In this document: positions 11,240 through 20,600 of the stretch, in pieces
How the letters are laid out: every line of letters starts with the position of its first letter
Numbering within the stretch: the first letter of the stretch is position 1
NCBI GenBank assembly: GCA_951213105.1
Contig: OX578142.1
Span: forward strand, 119,817,354-119,881,353
DNA: 64,000 bases
Reading direction: 5' to 3'
From: Amaurobius ferox
Lineage: Eukaryota; Arthropoda; Arachnida; Araneae; Amaurobiidae
Notes under the pieces: model-generated
What the model saw: only the letters and a program-made list of their open reading frames with translations
Database searches by the model: none
What the model was told of the DNA's origin: nothing
Translations under genes and position numbers: made by a program

Positions 11240-13018
11240 CAGCCGCAGAAAAAAAAACGCCCCACCCTCTGTAAATCGAGCATCGTTCATCGTAGAGAAA
11301 ATTGAATGATACCATTCGATTAGGAATAACATGCTCTACAAATTAATGTGCGTAAAATTGCATAAAGGGCCGTCTTCATATCTAAATGCGGACAAAATTT
11401 CAAATTTTCAAACGCAACACCCAAATTTGACAACATAGTTCGAATCTAGAGCAAAATTCAACCTGTGATACCAAATTTCAAGTCATTTGGGTGAAATGTT
11501 TCTGAGTTGTGAGTATGTAAAGTTTTGAACTCCTAATGTTAAATTAGTTTCCAAGACTTCTATTCATATCTTCAGAAATAATTACCTGCTCATGCTGATT
11601 ATTTGTATGACGTTACTACTAAACAACCCAAACACATTTACGTGATTTTTATTTTTGGGGAAATAATTGTTTGAATGAAGTATTAATTATGAAATCAATA
11701 ATCGAAAATATATGAATACAAACCTGGACATGTTTTGATAAAAATCGATTCACAAAGACTTTTTATATGTTTATGTGAAATTCCAGGTGTGTCCTCCCTC
11801 TAGTTCTTTCGAAATGTTTAAATATTCAGCATCACGATGATTTTAGGGGTCGTATATTGGTTTTAAAAAATGGCTAATTTGAAAAAGTTGTATTAATTGT
11901 AAGTTAATCTTTATTTAAGAAAACGGGCATTTATTTTTACCCAGTTTTAATAAAAACTTTGTATAAATAGTGTTTTATAGATGCAACCTAATCAACGTAA
12001 TTCTGCTACTGTATTGAAGGGTGAAAACTTGTATTGTTATGAATGGGATCTACTTATGTTACGGTCAATTAATAGTTCCGGAGCTACTGCGAGTTGAAAT
12101 CGCCCACAAAATGTGATAATTTGTAATAAAAAATATTTAGGAAAAACAATAACAAATTATAAAATTAGGTGATACTAAACACCAAAACACGTAGCTTTAC
12201 ATCAAAAGACGAATTTGCATAATTGCGGTTTAGTATGATAGTTATTACAACAACCTAAGAACCTCTTATTCAAAGGCAAAATGATTCTATAATTTTATTC
12301 TCAATTTATTTTCGCTTATTTAACTGTATTACAAAGCAGATATTTGTTAGTCTCTTAAATTGATTTTGAATTATTAGTATTATAAAATAACATTTGAAAA
12401 TAAACATTTCATTCTTCTTTATTTCTTCTTTCTTTTATTAACCCTGGCACGAATGCCCCATTTGTTTTTGCAACGTACCCAGTGCGGCTTTTTACCCCTA
12501 ATAATTGTGCCCTATTTGAGGCTCACAAACACATACAAGACAACACCTCACCCAGCCATGAAAATGCTCACCTTCTCATGCAGAAATCGAAGTTGCGACC
12601 CTTTGGCTGTGAGGTAAGCCATAATGAGGAATGTCAAGAGGATGGTTCAATAATTTACAATATTGCTGTGGTCAATCAACGAAACATCGCCCTTCAAATT
12701 GCGGTTTTCAATATGTAGCTGATCTCCGAAAATTTCACATTCCGGAATATTGAATATCTTCGGATATAAAGATAGAAACGTTGTGAAAATTTGAATTAAT
12801 TTGGGGGTCTAGAATTTGTGGATGACGTCAAAATTGGGTGTTACCATTGAAAAATTTAAAGTTTGTGCGCGTTTAGATATGAAGAAGGCCCCTTATGCAA
12901 ATTTTACGCACATTAATTTGTAGAGAATGTTATTCCTAATCGAATGGTATCTTTCAATTTTCTCTACGATGAACGATGCTCGAATGACAGAGGGTGGGGC
13001 GTTTTTTTTCCGCGGCTG
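11240..13018. mobile_element. 1.78 kb long-TIR DNA element nested in the Penelope-like copy
   Basis: Terminal inverted repeats begin CAGCCGCAGAAAA at 11240 and end TTTTCCGCGGCTG at 13018. They extend inward for about 250 bp on each side at visibly high similarity (for instance ACAAATTAATGTGCGTAAAAT on both strands). Both sides are flanked by TA, and removing the element with one TA rejoins the Penelope-like sequence into an uninterrupted motif. TA duplication fits the Tc1/mariner superfamily, but I recognise no transposase in the 1.2 kb interior; a 78-codon frame at 12482-12718 has no family resemblance. Likely non-autonomous. Confidence 0.85.
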
Positions 13019-13550
13019 TACATAGTTCAAACTAAACACACCTTAAAGTAGCGCTTGAAAAACATGAAACTTGCATAAAAAACCAAGAAATTGATAAGTC
13101 TTCCGCTTCCTTTTCTTCTTGCCTCCATTATTTAAAAGCACCCTTCAGTTTGTGATTTGGATGTCTCTGAATCTTTTAATATTCATGAAAATTCCAGTAA
13201 TGTAGTTAATGATTTGTGACTAACTCCACATTTTTGCAAGGTATGGCATGACCACGTCTAATTTTTTGTTTCTTTGAGTTCATATTATCAGCCTTTTATT
13301 TATTCTTATTTTTGGCTCATGTTCATATTTCCTTTTTTTCTAGTCTTTTCCCTTTCGTCCCTCTAGGTGACTCCACTACATTGGGATGTCATTGAGCCAT
13401 TTCAGTTTGGCCGGCATAGCCTTGCACTTAGTTGGACATTCAGGTCCAGATCTTTTTTCACGGATAAAGGAAATCCAGTTGATTTCCGAAAATGTCCAGT
13501 TGATTCCATCCTGATTAATTCAATCCTAGATGTTTTCTACCGTAATAGGT
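13019..13550 (+). pseudogene. Penelope-like retroelement, right copy, segment 3 (GIY-YIG remnant and 3' part)
   Basis: After the nested element the sequence reads IVHSSN-stop-THLKVALEKHETCIKNQ then EIDKSSASFSSCLHYLKAPF. This matches the YIG-x-S/T-x...L-x-x-R-x-x-x-H pattern of a GIY-YIG endonuclease, where the second tyrosine motif is altered and the usual Arg is lost. The nuclease would nick target DNA to prime reverse transcription. Stops follow. The part 13320-13550 matches 7950-8110 in inverted orientation, so it belongs to the same element; where the element ends is not clear. Confidence 0.62.
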
Positions 13551-15077
13551 CTTGATACTGGAAGCTTTTTTATTAGGTCTAAGAGGGGGGTCCATGACTA
13601 TCTTCATCAACTTCCTCCACGTTACACCGAAAAAATTTCCAGGACTTTGTGAGAGTTAATATTTTAAGTTCATCAGATAAATGGATTGCTGCACCAGTGG
13701 TGTGCGTCATATATACGTATATATGACAAAAGAAAAAGAAAATGTGAAAAGTAAATACAGTAAATAAGTAAAAAAATAATGAATGTAAAAAATAATAAAC
13801 ACAGAAACAAATAAAAATTAAACAGCTGTATTTACAATGCTACAAATTAAACGATTATATCATAACTCCGAGAAATAAGGGGTTATGAATTATAAACAGA
13901 CTATGTCCTACCCATTAAGTTACTCAGATAATTTTCTTTCCTTCGTTAGTTGATATGAATCATACGTCTGACTGGCTTAGGTTCTTTTTAATATTAACCT
14001 AATATATGTTAATAATTCTGTAAAACTCCAAACGTTTTTGTAATTATTTAAAGTATGTACGGAAGCATAAAATATAACCCAGTACTTTTTTAGAAGTTTT
14101 CGTATTTTAATGCAGCATTTTTTTTTCGTTTTTGCTTTCAGTAAAGCGTAAACTAATTAAACATCAGAATTAATCACTAGGTTTAACTTATAACATCTTT
14201 ACTCCAGCATAAAATGTGTTTATATAAAGCATTTAGGGGGAAATCTGGGAAGGCTGTAATCCCGTAGGACTTATAATTTAGCCTTAAGATCATTGCCGTT
14301 TCATATTCATTTTTGCATGTACGTATTTTGGAACTGTAAGAGGTTGATATATTAATCTGTATTACGTTTTCGCCAATTTGAAGTTTCCACAGATTTTACA
14401 TTATATATAACCGATAGAAATACTCGGCGCTGTCTAGAATAATATTCAAATAAAGTTATACTGACATAAAATTAACTTTGAACAAAAACTGAAATATTTT
14501 ATCCATAAATATGAGTATGTAAATACATTAAGCGGTTTTCGAATAATCAGCTGTCACTGCTATCCGACAAAAACGGCATTTCTATTTCAATCATTCCGCA
14601 ATGAGGTGTAGGAGAAAACCTTATATTAAAAGATTCACTAAATCTAATATCATTGCTTAAAAATATTCACTACATTTCATTGCATATTTCAGGAAATATT
14701 TAGCTTGGAATACTATTTTAGAATATTCACTTTTAAATACATAATTAAGCTGTACAAATTCAAATAAATAAGCTGTCAATTATTTTTGCCATAATAAGTA
14801 TATAAATAACTGGGTATATACATATTCAAGCTGTCAATTATTTTTTGCCATAAACCTGTTCCTTATTAAACCTAACACGACAATGAAAAAAAGTATGTAA
14901 AACGGTGAGCTTTTCTCGAATTATAAACTGTCCTGACAGACAGAGAGAAATAGATTTTTACTATTTTCTTGATAGAAAACAGGAATAAGGAAATGATGCG
15001 TCTACTACTATTTCAAGGGCGCTATGAGACCTCATAATCAGATCAGAAGGAGTGATCACTGATAGAAAGATCAAATA
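13551..15077. other. AT-rich stretch without a recognised feature
   Basis: Contains short local duplications (for example CAAGCTGTCAATTATTTTTGCCATAA-like phrases at about 14770 and 14828) and a small TATATACGTATATA palindrome near 13710. No gene or element boundary is seen. Confidence 0.45.
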
Positions 15078-15081
15078 CAAC
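15078..15081. repeat. Target-site duplication, left (CAAC)
   Basis: CAAC directly precedes the 5' TG of the left LTR and is repeated at 26388-26391 after the CA end of the right LTR. A 4-bp duplication is in the range made by Ty3/Gypsy integrases. Confidence 0.75.
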
Positions 15082-16318
15082 TGTCATGTCGCAATTCTGC
15101 GCCATGAGCCTTTTTGTATTTTCTGCAAGAGAAACATCCTTCTCTCCGTTCGTGCCTGTACAGTGTTTTTACTAACACTTGTTTCCATTGAAATTACATT
15201 AAAAAGCGCATTTCGTCGAAAAATCGTTGGATTGTCTGGACTTAGTGTCTGGCCGGGATGCGTGACGTTTGCTCGCTGTTGCCGAGGAGGAGCGCGCCGT
15301 CCAATCAGGAAGAGGCGCATTTTTTGCGAAGGAGAACTTTGCGTGGGCTCAGAGGACCCATGCTCTCCTTCTTCGTGCTGGAACACTTCGACTGAAAGGT
15401 CGCATCGAAGGTTTTGTCTAATTTAGACAAAGGATTTAGCCGAAATGGCTAACTGGCGGAGATGGGCATTTTGGTTCTAAAGGAAACCGCCCCTGTATTT
15501 TCTGGAGATGATTGAAGAAGATCCTGGATACTCACATTAATTATGCTGTACATCTTTTCTAAAATTTGTTTTTTCATTCCAGGAATCGTATCCGACACCG
15601 ACTCCGGATTCGAAGGAGTTGAGTAACGGTTGTACGAGTCGAGGCATAATGGTCGCATGACGGAACTTAAAGATTTTGGATTCTCCCTGGGAAAAACCTC
15701 CCTGTGAACATTTTTGAAATCCCGTCTCAAAACCGTGATTACCTGATGCGAATCTGTTGCTCCAAATTAAATAAAATTAAGAGATCAGGTAAATTTTCCT
15801 TTTACCGGGATCAATGATTCCGAGGCAGCACTGGCATAACGAGGACCAACCTCTAAATTAAATGGCTCATGTTAAATGTATTTTTGGTTAATTAAATTTA
15901 GTATTGGAAACCATATGAATATTGAATTGAAATTAATGTGATATATAAAATTTGAACAGAGCAGATATCCTGATTGTTAATACATAAATAAAGCTCTGAC
16001 TATAATTAGATAATTTGAAGGATAAATAGATATATATATATGCTGTGGAAATTCTTAAAATAAATATTGATTATTGATTGAGTGACAATTGAGCCATGTT
16101 TTTATTGTGTTATGTTTACTTTACTCACTGTACTTCATTTAGGATTAATTCTCCTAAACTGGGATAACTCCTTTAGATCTTGAACCTGGTGGTTTTGTTG
16201 TTAAATTTTTGAGACTAGATATGTTAAATATGTGTCTCTTTGGCTTTTTGAAATTACGATCACGAAGTTGTGGGTGGTGGAGTCGGTAGGTGCTGTTTGT
16301 ACTGACCCAGCTCCCACA
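15082..16318 (+). repeat. 5' long terminal repeat
   Basis: Begins TGTCATGTCGC and ends CTCCCACA. Nearly identical to 25144-26387. It contains AATAAA at 15987-15992 as a candidate polyadenylation signal. The open frames inside it on both strands are simply duplicated in the other LTR and are not genes. Confidence 0.95.
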
Positions 16319-16320
16319 AA

Positions 16321-16340
16321 TTGGTGCCGTATCCCTTTCC
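16321..16340 (+). promoter_or_regulatory. Primer binding site of the Gypsy element
   Basis: TGGTGCCGTATCCC starts four bases after the LTR end. A TGG start is expected because it pairs with the CCA tail of a tRNA primer. I cannot name the tRNA from memory with confidence. Confidence 0.65.
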
Positions 16341-16925
16341 CAGAGTATTACAGTGAGTGGAGTATAAATTTATGAAAGAGTGCAAATTTTTTATTGTGAT
16401 TATGTATATTGCGGTGCTGAAATATCAAAGTAAGTTGAAAAATTCTTTTGTGGTGCAAAATATTTGAGTTAATGGGCATGAAAATTTTTGTTTATGTGTC
16501 ATATAGTAAATAAGTGCAAAAGCACAGAAGCCCAGATGCACCAGAGTATTATTTGCATGATTTAATTTGCATATTACATGTTGAAATTGTGTTACATATA
16601 TATTTTGAGGTACTTGACATACATAAATACAGAGTTCTATATGATATATGAGTAAATTGAAATTTCCAAATACACACACATTAAAACGTAAATACATGAA
16701 GTGCATACATTTATTTTGAAAAGTGAATACAAAAGTTCTGTGCACATGCAAAAGTGATTCGAAGTTCATGATAATGAACAAAAAGTGAAAAAGTTACACG
16801 TTGTGTTTTTCAGTGCTCTGTTTACACATAAATAAGTGATTTAAGCGAAAGTGAAACCAATTTTCCACAATAAACTGTGCTTCGTGATAAATTTGAAATT
16901 TTCTGGTGAAAAACCTTGTGCTAAA

Positions 16926-17564
16926 ATGCCTAAATCTAGAAATACGAGAGCAAGCAGGAGTAAAGACTCCTCTGCTCAACCAAGAGTGTCCAACCACCGT
17001 ATCCCTTCGGTGTCTCCACCACGACTTTCTCCAAATGCTGGCAGATCGGCTTCCGCTGTCAGAGACTCTAACAAAATGAAAATTGGAATTGGATCACAGT
17101 TCCTTGGATCCATTCCAAGTTTTGCTGGCAATGCAAATGAATCTTTTCACGAATTTTTGGAGAAATTTCTTCTTGTCGCTGACCATGCCGAATGGTCTAA
17201 TAGAGATAAAATTTTTGTGTTGAAATTGAAGTTATCTGGTCGTGCTGAAAGACTGATAAAATCCATCCCGAAACTAAACCAAAGCACGAATTTTTCAGAA
17301 TTGGTGAATACACTCAAGGACAATTTTATGAAAAAAGAAAATATTGCCAAGAATGTCGCTTCCCTGGTCAATTGTAAACAAATGACAAATGAAAGCGTAC
17401 GTGATTATGCGAATCGAATAGAGGCCGAATCCTATGTTGCCTTTCCGCAAGATGTTGTGTCTGATAATGAAGATTCCTTGAGAACTGCTATTTTGCTCAA
17501 CTCTTTTAAAAAAGGGTTAAAAAGCCTTTTTAGAAAAGCCGTCTTGTCTGCTAATCCACAGTAA
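16926..17564 (+). CDS. gag: Gag (capsid part) of the Gypsy element, cut by an in-frame stop
   Basis: Structural protein that would package the element RNA. I place the start at ATG 16926 (context AAAATG), because the upstream open codons to 16851 lack an ATG. The N-terminus is basic and Ser-rich (MPKSRNTRASRSKDSS). The middle has a retrotransposon Gag capsid-like fold signature: FAGNANESFHEFLEKF near residues 60-75, WSNRDKIFVLKLKLSGRAE, then a helical tail through LNSFKKGLKSLFRKAV. The frame closes with TAA at 17562-17564 after 212 residues. The same frame continues without interruption into FEAAKEIAILEEE, which looks like the normal continuation of a Gag C-terminal domain, so the stop probably lies inside gag and not at a natural gag-pol border. 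Readthrough is possible but not shown. Confidence 0.85.
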   Translation: MPKSRNTRASRSKDSSAQPRVSNHRIPSVSPPRLSPNAGRSASAVRDSNKMKIGIGSQFLGSIPSFAGNANESFHEFLEKFLLVADHAEWSNRDKIFVLKLKLSGRAERLIKSIPKLNQSTNFSELVNTLKDNFMKKENIAKNVASLVNCKQMTNESVRDYANRIEAESYVAFPQDVVSDNEDSLRTAILLNSFKKGLKSLFRKAVLSANPQ

Positions 17565-17627
17565 TTTGAAGCTGCGAAAGAAATTGCAATATTGGAGGAA
17601 GAAGTGCAAAATGAAGTGCTGGAAGAA

Positions 17628-20600
17628 ATGACAGAGGACATAAATACAGTGAGAATTGAAAAAGACACTAAACAGGAAATTGAAGAGTTGAAGAATGAAT
17701 TAAATTTAAAGAAGAAAGAATTTGAGAAATTAAGAAGAAAATTTGGTGAAAATTCAGAAAAAAGAAAGAAAAGACTGAATGAAATAAGAGAAGATCTGGA
17801 AAAGAGCAATTCCAGTTTTGAAGAATCTTTCCTGGATACGCCCTCTACAAGCAGATACAAGGAAAATGAATTGGAAGAAGAAGATTGGGAAGATATTCCA
17901 GTAAAGAAGAAACATAAACCATCAACATTTTTCAGAACTTCTACACCATCCAAAAGATCTGAAAGTAGAAACCGTTTCAGTCAAAGAAGAATTCCAGTTG
18001 CCTCACAGGAAGAAGAGTGGTATGTTAAAAGTCCATATCAAAATTATTCTCCAAGGAAAAACTCTCATATTTTTAGAAGACCTTTTCGTAACAGTTCATA
18101 TAGAAATTCAAATTTCCAGAGAAATTTTTCAAATTTTAGAAATTCTTTTGATAATTATAAATCACAAAACTTCAATAATTTTGGATATAGAAGAAATAAC
18201 AGATATTTTAATAATAGATTTGGTAATAGAAGGCAATTTAGAAGACAAAATTTTAGAACACAAAATTTTCAATCTCCACTAGTTAATAGACGAAATTCTG
18301 AAGTTAGTTTCATGACGGAAATAGAGGATCCTTGCCAAAACAATTTTCCTATTATTCAAGTTTTTGTTGAAGATGTCACACTAAATGCCTTAATCGACAC
18401 TGGAAGTTCTATAAACATTATCTATAGTGATGCTTTACACAAAATCAATCCGAGAAAAGTACAATTAAAGCATACATCCACTATTTTGAGAGGAATTGGA
18501 AGTCAAAATATTTTGGTTGAGAGAAAAGCTTCTTTTCCCATTATTATTGGAAATGAAAGAGATATGATTGAATGCTGCATTTTAAATACACCTGCCCCAG
18601 GAAGGTACAACATGATTTTGGGAAATACATTTTTACATGAGAAACAAGTGACAATTACTTATAGACATAAACGTGTGAATTTTTTGTACTGTAGTATTCC
18701 TTTTACTGAATTTACCGAATCACAAAGTTTTACTGTGATTTCTGATGATGTACAATTTAAACCAATCGAGAGTTATGCAATAAGCCATGATTTTGACAGA
18801 AGAAATTACAATTTTACAAATGATGTAGATTATAGATCCAAAGACACAAATTTTTCAAGAAATTATGAAAATAAGTGTAATAATGGATATTTATTTGAAC
18901 AAAACAATTTTCATAATGAATTTAGAGATGTTGATTTTAGAAATTTTGATGCAAATGGAAATGAAAGGTCAAATTATGAATGTGAAAATGATTTACATGA
19001 AAGACAAATGAATGACAATGTACATACAGACAGATTTTTGACAAAAGACAATACCAGTAACAATGAAATATTTCAGACAGATTGTGATAAACATGATGGA
19101 GGAAGTTCACAACAAAACCAGGCAATAGGGATTGCCAAAGCTTTCAACAAATGTGTTCTACACCCATTTTCAGAATCTTTTATTAAATTAAAAAGAAATT
19201 ACAAAATTGAAAAAGACACGACAATTTTACTTGAACCTATCAATAATAAAGAATTTTCTGCAAACAAAATTTTCATCGCCAGAAGTATCCACAAAATTCC
19301 TGAAAATGACTTTTTGTATGCTAAAGTTGCAAATCCATCTGAAAAAGTTGTTTATATAAACAAAGGTATGAAATTGGGAACTTTCGAAAACATCCATGAA
19401 TCTGATATTGACATAAATAATAGAGTTGACATTGAAAACTGTATTGAAGAAAATGAAACATTTGATGCATGGGGAGGAGATTTTGATTTGAAACATATGA
19501 ATATTGCACAAAAAAATTTGCTTTTTAAATTACTAAGTAAATATAAACATGTTTTTGCTAAAAATATGAAAGAATTGTCTGGATGTGACACTATTTTGCA
19601 CGAAATTAATCTTGAATCTAACATACCTGTTAGGCAAAAGCCATACCGCATTCCACATAATTTACAGAAAGAACTTTCACGCCAGGTAAACGAACTCCTT
19701 GATGCAAAAATCATTCAGCGCAGTACATCACCTTACAATACTCCAGTGCTTTTTGTGAAGAAACCTGATGGAAGTTACCGTTTGGTAGCGGATTTTCGAA
19801 AGCTCAATAAGATCACTATTGTTGAGAACTATCCGATTCCAAATATATCGGAATTAATCGATAACTTGTCTGGAGCCTTGTATTTTTCTACCCTGGATCT
19901 AACCAGTGGATTTTACCAATTGTGTTTACATCCTGATGATTACCCAAAGACTTCTTTTTCAACACCTGATGGCCACTTTGAATGGACCAGAACCCCATTT
20001 GGTCTTAAGAATGCGCCTGCATCCTTTCAGAGACTGATGTCTCTGGTGCTGGCTGGCATATCTGGAATTTACATAGATGACATTATAGTTGCTTCAAGAA
20101 CATTCGAAGAACATTTGGAAAAACTAGAAGAGATTTTTGTAAGATTAAGTAAACATGGTCTTAAATTGAAACCAAGTAAATGCCATTTTTTCAGAAAAAC
20201 AATTAAGTATCTTGGATTTTTGGTATCAAATGGAAAAGTACAACCTGATACTCATAATTTGGAAGTTGTAGAGAAATTCAAAATCCCTAAATCAATTAAG
20301 AATGTGAGACAATTTCTTGGACTCACCGGATTCTATAGAAAATTCATAAAAGACTATGCAGAACTGACTTTGCCATTAACAGAATTATTGAAAACTAAGA
20401 ATAATGAAAGCAAAAAGAAATTTATTTGGACTAATGAAGCTCAAAAATCTTTTGAAATTTTAAAAGGAAAACTTCTATCAAAACCTATTTTGACACTTCC
20501 AGATTTTAGAAAACCATTTATTTTACATACTGATGCTTCAAATCACTCTTTAGGCTGTTATTTGTCCCAAGAAGATGAGAATAAAATTTTGCATCCAATA

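Noticed and set aside
12482..12718. Transposase gene of the nested TIR element
   Set aside because: 78 codons with no DDE or DNA-binding motif and no family resemblance.
15052..15730. Protein-coding genes on both strands, duplicated at 25084-25792
   Set aside because: They are identical because both lie in the LTRs; composition and lack of family resemblance argue against real genes.
17560..17566. Programmed stop readthrough between gag and pol
   Set aside because: Kept only as an alternative: the stop appears to fall within the Gag C-terminal domain and no conserved readthrough context is evident.
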